From positions 1 through 64,000 of the forward strand of contig MU400591.1 in assembly GCA_022578965.1 (NCBI GenBank): DNA of 64,000 nucleotides. Reading direction: 5' to 3'. This DNA comes from Xylaria sp. FL1777. Lineage: Eukaryota > Ascomycota > Sordariomycetes > Xylariales > Xylariaceae. The translations under genes were made by a program, and so were the position numbers. This document shows positions 25,385-38,411 of the stretch, piece by piece. Positions within the stretch are counted from its first letter, which is position 1, and each line of letters starts with the position of its first letter. The notes under the pieces were generated by a model. The model was not told the DNA's origin and ran no database searches. It was given only the letters and a program-made list of their open reading frames with translations.

Positions 25385-26680
25385 TGTGGGAGGACGATCG
25401 CAATAACTTGATGAAGTCGATCTCGCAGTTCGCCCTAAGGGTCTCCTAATGCCAAGAACCCAAGGGCCCAAGTACACGTAAGCTCATAGGCCTTCGTGCT
25501 CCTGGGCTATACCGACTGATGGCACTTTACTGCATACTACGATGCAAATCACAAAAAAATACTACCTAGGTACTTCGAGAACACGTCTGAAGGTGTTCAG
25601 TTTCTACATCATAGACTTTTCTAGTAGTCATGAATTTGCTCAATAAGTTCTCTCTCATTGCATCGGCAAGGAATACAGTTACCGTTGGCAATTGCCGAAT
25701 GCATCTTGCCTATCTTGCCTCGGTGCGGCACGCTCTCTACAGGGAAGCTCCGTTTAGGGATACCTTCGGCCGGGACTTGGCTTAACCCCCCGCTTTGTGC
25801 CCGAACCTACTTTGAGACCCTCGGAGTATATACTAGGTAATTTGTTAGCAAGATTATAACATACGTGTTGCAATTTATATGACAGCTAGGTTAGCTACTC
25901 TAGCAAATTCAAGAACTTTATAACAGAAGTCACAATGTTGAAGTTATTATTTAGTGTAGAGATGGGCTAGAGAGGAACTGCCGGGTACTCTATTATTCAT
26001 CTAAATATGGCTACCTAGTAGTTTAGGTGTTGTGTTAATGAGTTGTGGGGTACCTACTAACACTACATAGGTAGCTCGCTGTTAATTCTTTATGTCCGGA
26101 AACCTTCAACCTCGTCGGTGAGAGAAGATAGTTCCGTATATTATAACCAAGGGTTCGGCAGAAGGTTAAATCTTTATCCGCATTGTTAAAAGTTTTTTTT
26201 AGAGATCGTTGTCATCACTTGCAGCGCATACTTTATATTGTTCGTGGATCTTATATAACGTACGTTCTTAACAAGAATTGATATAAAAAGACGAGATGTT
26301 GTGACTCTTTAGTATATGCGTAGAGCGTCAGCAGCTATACTATTATGGCATGAGCAACATTTATCACCTACACTGCGTACGTGTGGACTGAACGAGTGTT
26401 CAGGGCTATAGAGCTACCCCAAAGTTAATAGCGACGAACACATATGCCGAATTAACGTCACAGCGGACCTATATCCTAGTACCTGGAAATTTTCAATGCT
26501 ACTGAGAACTTCCGGGGGGGCTGATTTTCCTAATGGAGGAGCTCGTTAAATACTGGATACTGGCAAGTCGTATAAATTCTTGCCCGGCCTGCTCGTAAAT
26601 ATGCATCGGGTAGACCAGTTTAACTCCTGACTTCCTGAGTTGAGTTCTCATTGCATCCTTTCAACAGACTTTGTTCGACA
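25385..26680. other. intergenic, promoter region of the esterase
   Basis: About 1.3 kb, AT-rich in its middle (25.85-26.35 kb), with one exact TACCTAGGTA palindrome at 25563-25572. No gene or RNA recognised. Confidence 0.55.
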
Positions 26681-28632
26681 ATGTCCCGCTCCAGCATCAC
26701 GGTTCTCAAGCTGCTGGCTAGCGTGGCGCTAGCTAATGCTCAATGTACGCCTGAGACTTTCACTGCGATGCTCGCCGATAAGGCTGAAGCAACTGTCAAC
26801 TTTGCTCAAGCTGTCCCGCAGAATGGAAGTTTTGGCGGGGGAGCAGCTAATCTCGCCTTTCCCATCAATGCGACACAACTACCAGCACTCTGCGCCGTGG
26901 GCATAAACGTCAAGTCCTCTGAGAACTCATCTTACAACTTCGGCCTATTCCTCCCCGATTCTACGTGGAATCAGAGGTTCCTAACAACGGGAAATGGTGG
27001 CCTCGGTGGTGGTATCAATTGGTATGTTATTGGTCTCTTGTTAATCAATTCCTTTGATAATGTTGGAAATGTTACGCTCATTGCTACTTTTATACCCATG
27101 CTAATTCAAGTCGAGTGGGTAGGCCAGATATGGGCAAATTCTCTCATGTATGAGGCCCCGTGAAGATGTTGACATGATTGCTCAGTAATTGACAACTACC
27201 ATAGTACGGATTTGCCTCAATGTCGACGGATACTGGTCACCTCTCAGTAGCAACTGATGGTTCGTGGGCGCTTGAGGCCCCGGAGACTCTTATAGACTGG
27301 GGCCATCGTGCTATGCATGGCTCTGTCGTATTATCCAAGGTTGGCCTTCACAGAACGGGATCGGAAAAGCTATCGACGGATACTAATTAATGGGCGAAGA
27401 ATATCATTACGAACTATTATGCAGCATCCGATGGTATCAAATACTCCTATTATGCTAGCTGCTCTACTGGCGGCAGGCAAGGATTGAAAGAGATTCAACT
27501 CCATCCAGAGTCGTTTGATGGCATTTCTGTTGGCGCCCCTGCCTGGTGGACTCCTCACCTTGCAGGTGCAACTCTTGTAAGAAATGATCGGGTTTATTCA
27601 CTCCCTTTGCTACAAAATCCTGGCTAGAATTATTATCTAGGAGCCTCCTCCCACAAACCCGAAACACCTGCTGATCATACCGGTGACTAACTTTCATTTT
27701 TGTAGTGGCAAGGCCTTTATAATTACGGAGAGTCTGATCCAACGCACATCGACCCTTCTTTATTCTCAACTGTCACGGCAGAAATGCAGAGGCAGTGTGA
27801 TCCGCAAGATGGACTAGTCGATGGCATTGTTAGCGACCCCTATGGCTGCAATTTCGACTTCGAGGCGCTGCTTTGCACGAGCACGAACTCGTCTACGTGT
27901 CTGACGGCTCCGCAGCTAACGACGTTATATAAGTTCTATAACAACTGGATCGATACGAACCAGGAATTTGTATTCCCTGGTGTGGCACTTGGGACGGATG
28001 CAGGCTTTCTAATGGGATCAGTATCGACCCTCGGCTCGGACTTTTTCCGATATTTCGTTTTCAACGACTCAAACTATGACTATACACAATTCACTTACAA
28101 AGACCTGCAAGTAGCCGATACCATCAACCCAGGAGATGCAGCGGCAGATGACTTCGATCTGTCGCCGTTCCTAAATCGCGGTGGCAAGATCCTCAAATAC
28201 CACGGAGCAGCGGATTCTCTAATCCCGACAGGCAGCAGCATCTATTTCTATAAGAAGGTCCTGCAAACTCTTCGGCCAAAGGGCATCAACCTTGACGACT
28301 TCTACCGCTTCTTCCTCATTCCGGATATGAATCATTGTTCGGGGTCGGTTACTGGACCTTGGTACCTCGCCGGTGGTAGCCAATCTCTCACTGGAGCGAC
28401 ACACTCAGTTCCCGGGTATGAAGATGCTGAGCACGACATAATCCTGGCCATGATGAAGTGGGTTGAAGCCGATGAGGCACCGGATCATTTGATCGCGACG
28501 AAATTCGTCAACGACACTGCTACGCTAGGAGTACAAAGTCAACGCCCGCTGTGCGTATATCCTAAGCAGGCCAAGTACATCTCAGGTGACCCCAACCTAC
28601 CGGGAAGTTGGGAGTGCAAATCCCTATATTAG
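26681..28632 (+). CDS. secreted tannase / feruloyl esterase family
   Basis: Serine esterase of the tannase family, which releases gallate or hydroxycinnamates such as ferulate from plant esters. Exons 26681-27021, 27123-27147, 27205-27339, 27400-27576, 27706-28632; joins keep frame and give 534 residues. Signal peptide MSRSSITVLKLLASVALANA. Visible motifs: FLTTGNGGLGGGINW, MSTDTGH, catalytic-serine segment YASCSTGGRQGLKEI, SVGAPAWW, the Cys-rich QCDPQDGLVDGIVSDP, KYHGAADSLI (catalytic Asp region), and PDMNHCSGS with the catalytic His next to its paired Cys. The second exon is only 25 nt. The first in-frame ATG is at 26681. It converges with the FAD monooxygenase gene, 73 bp between stop codons. 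Whether tannins or feruloyl esters are the substrate cannot be decided by eye. Confidence 0.93.
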
Positions 28633-28705
28633 CTGAAGTCCATGGAAACCAAATCTTAATAGCTTATATCTTGTATATGTATATATCCTTCTAATGAAAG
28701 TCCAG

Positions 28706-30726
28706 TTACGACTGAAGACTGTGTCTCGAAAGGACACTGTCAAACACTTGTTGCAGCTTGCCCTCGCAGTCGGATACCGTCGTTTTTGACCGCCAAGCAA
28801 CGAATCTATCTGGCCGCACCAGCACGCATCCGTCCTCTTCTACTTCCCTGCTCTTATACCAGTCGCGGTAGACGTCGATGTAGTCAAGGCCGAACCCAAT
28901 GCCGTAAGTGTTAATAGGTATACCGGTCGTCTTTGAGATGTTAGCCGCCGCGTCCTTCCAGCCTGCTCCCCTATGTCCGATGAATAGGGAGAAGGCACCA
29001 TGGCCGGCTAAGTCATGCGTCGATATAAGCTTTTGCCGATTCGAAAGATCTAGCCAAGCATGTGGGAGTCGATTGCCAGGGTATGTGCTGATCACGATAT
29101 CCATCACAGGGTCTCCTTTCGGAACAGGCCTAGCGTCCTTCTCGTCGTCCAGATATACGGCGGAAGAGGTGTACCATTGGTTCATACTTAGGCCGAGATT
29201 CTCGCATTCACGTCGTTTCTCCTCCAGTGCATCGTGGAGTGCCTGTCGGCGCGTATCACCCGCAGGCGTCGGCTCGGACAGCTCCGCAAGTTGTCTCATT
29301 CCTTCCTCTGCAGTGGGTGTGAATTGACCGAGAGCTCTCCATACATCCACATGAGCGGTAAGCTGTTGGTTTGCTTCCCGGACAAGTGTTGCGCCGGCAG
29401 GTTGTCGTTCAATACTATATGATTCTAACAGCTTTGGACCGGCCAAACCTTTAGCCACATAAGCCACTTTCCACTACACTGAAATCAGCACTAAAAACTC
29501 GGTGGTATTGGAAGCATGTGGGCACTCACGGCGAGGTTATACGCATCTTGGACGCACGTGTTGCTCCCATTCGCGTGAGCAGGCGGGTGGCGATGAGCCG
29601 CATCACCTAGGATGAAGATGTTTCTTCCCTCGACGGAATATTTCTCCGCTACACTCTCTTTGACGGTCCACGGATCCAACCTCTGGATTTCGACCTTCAC
29701 GGAATCATCCCCAATCGCCTGATGGATTAGCTTGATGAGTGCAGGACTCTGCGGTGTGAGATCTTTGAATCGACCGTCTTCTTCTGGGAAGTTACAGACG
29801 AAAATCCATTGATTCCACGGTCGGATCAGCCGCATGATCGGGACCATCCCGTGGAAGTTATCGGGCTGTAAGATCGAATGGAGTCCCGCATAGCGCTCCT
29901 TCGGGATTAGGTGGCCAATATCAGCGTTGAAGATAATGTTGCAGGCCACGCCAGCCCTCGGCTCGACTTTATATTTGAGATCAAGAATTTCAGCCACTTT
30001 GCTGCGCGCCCCGTCTGCGCCGAAGACATATTTAGCGCGGATCTTGAAATCGTGCTGAGAAATGCGATCGCGAACGGTACAGAGTGAATCGGTGCTCTCT
30101 GGGATCTCTTCTACGCTGATGAGCTGCGTCGAGAAGCGGAAGTGAAACCCATTGCTCGAGGCGTATCGAACCAGGATTGGTTCTAAGTAGGACTGGGGAA
30201 GATCCAGATACGGACATGGGCTCGCTTTCGCTAAATCCCCCTGTTCCTCAATCAGCCTCATTAATCTCACAAGCAGATGAATTAACAGGATCCCACCATC
30301 CTGTCTGGGTGTGCGCCCCATGCCAACACCTTGCCGTACTCTTCGCCAACCATGCTTCGCACCCATCGAAATGACTGGAACATATCGCCATGAGTGGCGT
30401 GGCCGATTGCATCCTTCTCAACACCGATGTCACGGAGAGTCTCTAGTTATCATCAGTGTTGCGATTCTTATCTTCTGTCGAAGGGCATGCTATACCGAGC
30501 GCAAAGGGATTAAAAACGTGAGCTCTCGGCGTATCCGCAGTACCTGAAGCTCGCGCAATCACCATGCCTTTCAGACCTGTAATTGTCTTTAGCAATTGAG
30601 CATTGAACATGCATGTAGTAATTCCATACCATTCTGGGCCATGAACGCGGCGAGCGACGCCCCTGCTGGGCCAGCGCCAACGACCAAGAAGTCGACATTC
30701 ACCTCGTTCTTTATATCAGAACCCAT
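28706..30726 (-). CDS. FAD-dependent aromatic monooxygenase (phenol 2-monooxygenase type)
   Basis: Class A flavin hydroxylase that inserts oxygen into a phenolic ring using NAD(P)H. Exons on the minus strand 30726-30630, 30576-30496, 30442-30297, 30240-29530, 29473-28706; in frame, 600 residues. Visible motifs: N-terminal FAD-binding VDFLVVGAGPAGASLAAFMA, the segment GTADTPRAHVFNPFAL, the DG motif FGADGARSKVAEIL, and the GD motif ILGDAAHRHPPAHANGSNT. The C-terminal third matches the PheA/TfdB-type branch (GLSMNQWYTSSAVYLDDE) rather than p-hydroxybenzoate hydroxylase. No signal peptide; cytosolic. It is tail to tail with the tannase/feruloyl esterase, whose products are phenolic acids, which supports a joint catabolic role. 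A substrate such as gallate-, phenol- or hydroxybenzoate-like compounds is possible; not resolved. Confidence 0.93.
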
Positions 30727-33700
30727 CTTCGAATTGGACACTACTCCAAATGCTTAATTAGGCTGTATATCGATGCAGCTTATATGATATCGTCTCCTCT
30801 AAAAAGAGTTCCTCGTCGTTTATAAAATCTCTTTCAATCGTCTCATATGATGTGCGAAATGCGACGCTGCTTAAGTGATGATTTGGAAGCATGGGTATGT
30901 GCAGTAAAAACCTCATGACAAATAATCCCCCTTAATCAGCGTGAGTAACCAGTTGATAAGGCCTGTACTGGATTTGTTTCCGAGAATCCGAGGCGGTGGC
31001 ACCCATGCTGATAATTGCGGCCTGGCCTATGATAGCTGGTGCTCAAGTTGTTAGGTCAACACACATGATGATAGCGTTACTTCACCCTGTATCATCCTTG
31101 AATCCTTCAGCGGTCAGCATAGTGAGAATGTCACTCTTACTTCCCACGTATACTACCCCCCTCACTCTATGACCTTTTCGCTGCTTATTTCTCATCGTGG
31201 GGTTTGTCGAAATGGTTTCTTCATCCTTTTTAACTACTACATTCTTCATTTACTGGAGGTAGATGAAGTTAAAACTGAACAGTTAACCTCATCATGATGA
31301 GAAGCTAGCAATTATGAAGATTTTAGTACATTGAATCCTTCATGGCGGTCAAGATGGGTGCTTGGCAAATTCAGAACGAGACACTTTAGCGCGACGCATT
31401 ACTTCGACTTGAGCGACGCGCCAACTCATTCTGTTATAGAGGATAAACTAAGATATTCATTTTCACACGACTTTAGGGGGTAAAGGATTCGAGTTAATTT
31501 CTCTCTCTCTCTCTCTCTTTTTCATAACAAATCGCATCTAGTTAGGTGCGCTTTTACTTATGATTCGATCTGCGTGAGAATGAAGTGAGTACGCATAACG
31601 ACATGAGTTTCACCAAGTCAATTATTGACGTGGGCTCCGCAAACGACATAACGCTCATAACTGAATCTTTCTACATAATGAACTTTCAACGACTTCCTCT
31701 GTATTTCACTACAGTGATCGGTGTTCATCACCTACGTACGCGCTTGGTATCATACTCGGACACAGTCGCCGACGAGGAAGGATAAGTATAAGTTTGGATG
31801 AGAAGCAAACCGCGCAACTTAATTAATCTCAAGATTACTGAAATAGTATTGTAGTAGAGCGCTTCCAGTCATAGCTTCTCCTGATAAGTGTGAGAGGAGC
31901 ATGTGAATATAGCAAATGTGCCTGCCGATTGGTAAAGGGCCGACAGCTAGGACGCGGCCTTTTAAATTTTGGATTCCAAGTCCTTTTGCGTGTCAGCATA
32001 GTCGCAATAGCTAGCTGGCGGATAAAGGGAAAATAAGCTCTATATGAAGAAAGAGGCTCAATCTGATTAGTCGGCTAGCACTACTTGGGATCTACTTCAG
32101 AGACACATGATAATTCTACATCTCACGGAGGCCACAGAATGTAAGCTACATAGTTACCTAAATAGTCGACCGTGAAGTCAAAGACGGCAAATTTCCATAA
32201 TTTACGAGCAGGAAAGGAAGAACCATATTGTAATTAAATGATAACTTTTGTTCGCTTGCCCTTTCACATTTCCGAGGTCCTGGCGTTGGGTCTTATCCGC
32301 AAATTCAGCAAGATGTGCATAACGCCTCTCTCATCATTCTTACTATCCTCATACCATGATATAATATGCCACATATGTTGTCTTATCTAATTACCGTTTT
32401 TTTATCAACCTTGTTGTTGGGAGAGGCACGTTCGATAAGCTAAAGGTCACTTATTATTATAAAATCAACGTTCAATAACTCTTCAACTAAACTAGTAGTT
32501 TATATTAACTCATTATAAGATATCTATATATGTTACAGGGTTATTTGGTAACATAAAATTTGTTACCTGAGATAATAAGGTAAAGTCGATTCATCTTCAT
32601 GTTCTACAGTACATGGCTAGGGATGGTGAACTTTACTTGGTTTTTGTCGACGCAACGTTCATACGGTATGTATGAAATCGTTTTCGGATTGGTATAAAGG
32701 CTGTTCCCTATATTAAAATGATGAATGCGCTGCTTTAGCTACGTCAGCTAAGACTTCTTAAGCCCATGACATTATAGGGAGTGTGTATACTCAGACCCGC
32801 CCTCGACTAGGCAAGTGTGTTCATATTAAGAGTTTTCTGTGTGTAGACATGAGTCTCATCATTGTTGATAGTCTAGATTAGCGCAATAAGAGACGCAGTT
32901 GAAATAAGATTTCAATTCCGGATGTTTTCCTCAGATATGGTGGGGACGTGGTTACCAACGGCATTAGTTCAACAACGCCGCCTACGATACTAAAGAGTAG
33001 GAGGTGGGTAGACTTCATATCGGATATCTGTATGAACTGGGGGACCAATGAATCTATCCAAATTATTGCATTATTACCTGCCTACCTAGGTATATAGCTA
33101 GGTGGCAACTTATTGATCCCACTCCCAAGGCAGCGTGAGATGTCAGGTTATTGCGTGTGGCCTACCCCGCTAGTTACTTTATAATAGAGTGCACTACCAA
33201 AAATGCCACTTGACACAACAATTGCGCCGTTGTGACAACAATCAAGTCTTCTAGTGATTGCATCTAGGAGTAATGATGCAACGGCCCTTGAATGGTGATG
33301 GTGCATCTACGGGCTTCTTATGTCCAGAAACGTGTAGAAGCTATGATTTTGAATCTTTGTTAGCGCTCTTATCAAACTGGCTTACGGATAGTCCTAGGAA
33401 CAATTAATCCGTGTATTGTATTCATGCCGTTTAAGCCCGATTGAAATTAAGCTTTTTATCCATACATAGCATTCCATTGCATAAAGTGTTTATTAATACG
33501 GCCTTAGCTAAGCCTTGTTTTTCTATAACAAGATCACTACCCCGGCTATTGCCAAACCTACCTTAGTATTAAACTATCATCACAGCTAGTAACTTGTTGG
33601 TGTCATTTGTCAAGGCGATGATTGTCTGATTAGCTTTCGCACATACCTCTGAGGGTTCTTACAAAGGGCATATAGGTAAAGTGCTTACTTGAGTACTTGC

Positions 33701-33960
33701 CTACCTAGGTAGGTAGTGTTCCAGGTTTAGGGCTGGATATTTAGATGATTGGATAGACTAGGCACTTCACCCTGTTGTGGCGTCGCCGCGTAGGTAAGCC
33801 GTACCTATGAAGGGTCTCTCCGCTCCGTGGCGGTACATTAGTGGTGGGGGATCAACCTAGAGCCAAATACCGGTACAATTGCACCCCCTGTCGGCGTCTT
33901 GCTTACCGGGTCGGGACCTTCTCCAACGAGGTGGTTTCGTCTCTATAGATAGTTCTCTTA
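30727..33960. other. AT-rich gene-poor block
   Basis: More than 3 kb without a recognisable gene on either strand; stop codons are dense in all frames. Contains a CT microsatellite (31500-31520), two exact TACCTAGGTA palindromes (33083, 33702) and long TA-rich stretches. Could be decayed mobile DNA, but no transposon motif or terminal repeat was recognised. Confidence 0.55.
31500..31520. repeat. TC dinucleotide microsatellite
   Basis: About ten TC units in noncoding DNA. Confidence 0.9.
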
Positions 33961-35812
33961 TATGTTACTCAATACGACCCTAATGAACGAATCCAGCGGC
34001 CAGCAACCTAATCTTATGGCACTGTGCACCGCAGCCAGTGCAACAGACAGTGGAACACTCGCCGCCTATCTCTGGAGCCTCTAGATAGGGCTCACCAGCG
34101 TGTAAGTCATCCAAAGAGCGGAGGGCCGGAAAAACAGAGGCGAATGAAAGGAGCGACTTGCAGATTTCCCCTCGTAGGATGGAGGTATTCGGGGTCAGCT
34201 TTGCCAGGCCAGACTTCAGAAACGAGCAAGGCCAACGGCGGCAGAGCGTAAACCCTGGAAGAGCAGGCATCTTATCCGGCCACTTCTACGAGGCGGCAGC
34301 CTATTTGCGTTGGTCTATCGCGTACGGTGTAAAGGAATGACTCGCATAGGACTGAATGATGCTGACTCGCCCGGGATGTATTCTATTGGACTCGATGCGC
34401 AGCCAGCTTGTCCATCTGTCCCTCTAGTCTCTCGTTCCCAACACGCACCTGGACGAATCAACAGTCTCTGGCGTATGCCGAGATGTACGAGGAATGCGGG
34501 ATGCTAGTATATGCCCGCCTCCTCCGGCAAATTGGGGGTGCACACCATATCGAAAGAAGCACCGTTCTGCGAGCGTCAGGCCAACGCCAACGGGCCCTGC
34601 GCCACACAGGAACCGATGCCAACGCCGTCGCCCCGGCTCTTGGGCGCCGCTCATTGGCAAGACGATGGCCCCTCGCTCAAACGGTTGTCCGCTAGGGTCC
34701 GCACGAGTGATTCCCAAGGTTCGTTGGGATTTGGGGTACACAATGTGATGTGACCTCACCCAAGTTACCATTGCCACAACATCCTCTCCTACGTAGTACT
34801 ACCACTACTCCTACGCCTCCTACTACTACGCAGAAAGTCCGAGACACTTTGCTATATTGGTCAATCAAATCCACAATCGATGGCTTTGAAATCATCCGAC
34901 TCCCAGTGGAGCAAGGAGCTCGCTGGCTGCTGTCCCGTACGCGTAACCAACTAAAAAACAAACTCCTTCAGCTATTGCGGGGAAGATGACATCTGCAGCT
35001 TTTGTTAGGCTTCATTTCTGTCTCCACCCCCGCATTCCACTAGCAACTAGCCCTGGGGGTGGATCCTCTGCGGGACTCCTTGCTGCACGAGGACAACCAA
35101 TCTAGGCTTCTTAGGGGCTCTGGTCTTCCCAAATCAAGCACAAGCAACAGGGATGAGACGTGTCAAGGCTGGGCAACATCCCGAGCCTCACCGAGATGGC
35201 TTCTTCGTAACTCTATGATACGCCAACTCACGCCCAGGATAGCTTGTCCTCCCAACCAACCTCAGACGTACGTGCGGACTTTTATTAGTCATCTCCGCTT
35301 CTGATCTATTGTGACACAAAGTTCCCTTCACATCAGTCTGTGCAGAGAGCCGTTCCCCCGCCAATTACGCCTGAGAAGTCCATGCCAATATGGGGCCCCG
35401 GTAAGGAGAGGGCTAACTTGCTCTGGGCATCCCGGGATAAACACAGATCATCGGCTGTCTGAAGATGAGGGGATGCCGCGGGGTTGCATCAAGTGTTGTC
35501 ATATGATGTTGATGGCAGACAGGTATTGCCTGTCTAAAGAGGGGTTGAAAGGATTTGTATTCCTGCCAATTGGTCTTGGGCACAACCGTGGTATGGATGA
35601 TGTCTTCATTGGCGGCTGTGTACGGGAAACTGTTGGTGGAGGTGTGCGAACGCCTGCATATTACCTGTCTCCCCCTCTCGCCTGGATACTTGCTGTTCCT
35701 GAGAACCGGGACCGAGATGGAACATATATAGGTCACGATGTCTTCGATGTTCCCTACGACATTTCGTACGATATTTGGTCAGACAAAGAAGAAGGAATCA
35801 GATTATAATAAC
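33961..35812. other. GC-richer stretch, no recognised gene
   Basis: Composition is more GC-rich than the block to the left and several overlapping open frames occur on both strands, but none shows a known motif. One, 34750-34989 (79 codons, ATG start), ends in a basic helix-like tail. The right part is the upstream region of the alcohol oxidase. A codon-position and transcript check would decide. Confidence 0.4.
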
Positions 35813-38411
35813 ATGAGTCCACTACCAGAGGAGTTCGATATTATCGTCTGTGGAGGCGGGAGTTGTGGGTGTGTCGTCGCGGGCCGGTACGCCATCTGCT
35901 TTATCATAAGCTTACATGATTTGTTTACTAACTAGAACAGACTAGCTAATCTGGACCACAACCTCAAAGTCCTCCTAATTGAAGCTGGAGAGAGTAACCT
36001 GAATAATCCATGGGTCTTCCGGCCGGGTGTTTACCCGCGCAATATGAAGCTTGACTCAAAAACAGCATCGTTTTATGAGTCTCGCCCTTCTAAATGGCTT
36101 GCCGGTAGAAAAGCTGTTGTGCCTTGTGCTCACGTTCTGGGGGGTGGCTCGTCGATTAACTTTTTGGCAAGTCTTACATGCCTACTTCAACAATACAATT
36201 AGCTAATATAATCTAGATGTACACTCGTGCCTCTGCTTCAGACTACGATGATTTTCAAGCCAAGGGTTGGACGACCAAGGAGCTTCTGCCTCTTATGAAG
36301 AAGCATGAGACGTACCAAAGAGCCTGCCATAATAAGTATGTTCGAGGCCTCGTTGAATCTTAGAACCACGACTGAGCTGAGTAGGGACCTTCACGGGTTT
36401 GACGGGCCTATCAAGGTATCCTTCGGAAATTAGTAAGATATATCTGAGAGGGCCTTCTAAAAAATAGAGGAACTAACTATCTTAGCACATATCCCATCAA
36501 GGACGACTTTCTGCGCGCTGCTGAGTCCCAGGATATCCCATTTGTTGATGATCTGGAAGACTTGAGTACAGGTCATGGCGCTGAGCATTGGCTGAAGTGG
36601 ATTAACCGTGATGTATGAAATCTCGAGAAGCCGTGATACACGTAGGGTTACTAACTCTTTCACAGACTGGCCGTCGTAGTGATAGTGCTCATGCTTATGT
36701 CCATTCCACTCGAGCTCTGTACGATAATCTTTACCTCGCTTGCAATACGAAGGTCGAAAAGGTCATTATTGAGAACGGCCGTGCTGTGGCTGTACAGACT
36801 GTGTAAGCTCTCTCAATCCTATGATTCGCCACTCATCAGGCCTAACTTTGCTGCAAGGCCAACAAAGCCTCTTCATCCCGGCCAGCTTAAGACTAGGATC
36901 TTCAAGGCTCGCAAGCAAATCGTCGTCTCTGGAGGTACTCTGTCATCGCCTCTGATCCTTCAGCGATCTGGTATCGGTAAGTTAAGCTATGTTCAGCTTG
37001 TAATTTAGTACTGACACGATCACAGGTGACCCTGAAAAGCTGAAGCACGCAGGCATCGAGCCTATTGTCGACCTCCCCGGAGTTGGCCTTAACTTCCAGG
37101 ATCATTACCTTACCTTCTCAGTGTATCGGGCTAAGCCGGAAACCGAAAGCTTTGATGACTTTGTCAGAGGCGTGCCGGAGGTGCAGAAGAGTAAGAATAT
37201 CGCGGTAGAGTTGCTACCATATGCTAACTATGGTAACAGAGGTGTATGAGCAGTGGGACTTGAAGGGTACCGGGCCACTGTCTACCAACGGAATCGAAGC
37301 CGGAGTCAAGGTGCGACCGAATGAGGCGGAACTCAAGGAGTTCGAGTCTTGGCCAACTCCTCATTTCACGGAGGGCTGGAAGTCGTATTTCAAGGACAAG
37401 CCCGATAAGCCGGTTATGCATTACTCCGTCATTGCTGGCTGGTTCGGCGACCATATGCTCATGTGAGTTCCCTCTGCCCCGCTGTCGTCTGAAGAATAAT
37501 ATGATCTAATGCGCACCCTCGAATCTCGATAGGCCGCCTGGAAAATTTTTCAGCATGTTCCACTTCTTAGAGTACCCCTTTTCGCGCGGTTTCATCCATA
37601 TCAAGTCACCCGATCCGTATGAGTCGCCCGACTTCGACACCGGCTTCATGAATGACGAGAGAGACATGGCCCCGATGGTCTGGGGTTACATTAAGTCACG
37701 AGAGACAGCTCGACGCATGGATGCCTACGCGGGAGAGGTGCAGGCGATGCACCCGTTCTTCAATTATGACTCCCCAGCCCGCGCCAACGACATGGATCTG
37801 GAGACTACTCAACGCTACGCACTTCCCGGAAACCTGAGTGCAGGACTTCAACACGGTAGCTGGAGCGTCTTCAACCCTGCGCCGGATAAGAAGGCCGAGG
37901 CCAATATCCTGAACAGCAATAAAGCAGATATCAGGGAGGATCTCAAGTATGGTACTGAGGATATAAAGGCGGTCGAGGAATGGGTTAAGCGGCATGTCGA
38001 GAGTACTTGGCATTGCCTGGGTGTAAGCATTCAACGCAGCCCAGTTGCATTCAGGAGGCTAATTTGTTCCATCACAGACCTGCTCCATGGCACCCAAGGA
38101 AGGTAACAGCATTGTCAAGCACGGCGTGCTCGATGAGCGCCTGAACGTGCACGGTGTCCAGGGCTTGAAGGTTGCCGATCTCAGCATCTGTCCCGACAAC
38201 GTCGGCTGCAATACGTGAGTCAATGTCCAATTTGTGTCACACTCGCCACATACTGACTTGTTGCGCGTCTAGGTACTCGACCGCTCTGCTCATCGGTGAG
38301 AAGTGCGCGATGCTCGTGGCCGAGGACCTCGGATATTCCGGCGAGGCACTCGACATGAAGGTCCCGACTTATAACGCCCCGGGCGAGGTGACGCTTCCTT
38401 TCCGCGTCTAG
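35813..38411 (+). CDS. alcohol (methanol) oxidase, GMC oxidoreductase family
   Basis: Flavoenzyme oxidising short-chain primary alcohols, typically methanol, to aldehyde and hydrogen peroxide (CAZy AA3_3 type). Twelve exons: 35813-35886, 35941-36166, 36217-36335, 36385-36432, 36486-36612, 36666-36802, 36840-36976, 37026-37190, 37240-37462, 37533-38022, 38078-38214, 38273-38411; in frame, 673 residues, the family's normal length. Visible: flavin-binding IIVCGGGSCGCVVAGR at the N-terminus, LIEAGE, LGGGSSINF (GMC signature 1), YTRASASDYDDF, SGGTLSSPLILQRSGIG (signature 2), and ADLSICPDNVGCNTYSTALL with the catalytic-region Asn. The intron 36167-36216 begins with GC. The C-terminus ends PFRV, not an SKL-type peroxisomal signal. 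A role in using methanol from pectin or lignin is plausible. Confidence 0.93.

Noticed and set aside
35311..35808. 165-codon open frame directly before the alcohol oxidase
   Set aside because: No motif, no ATG at its start, and it lies in the oxidase upstream region.
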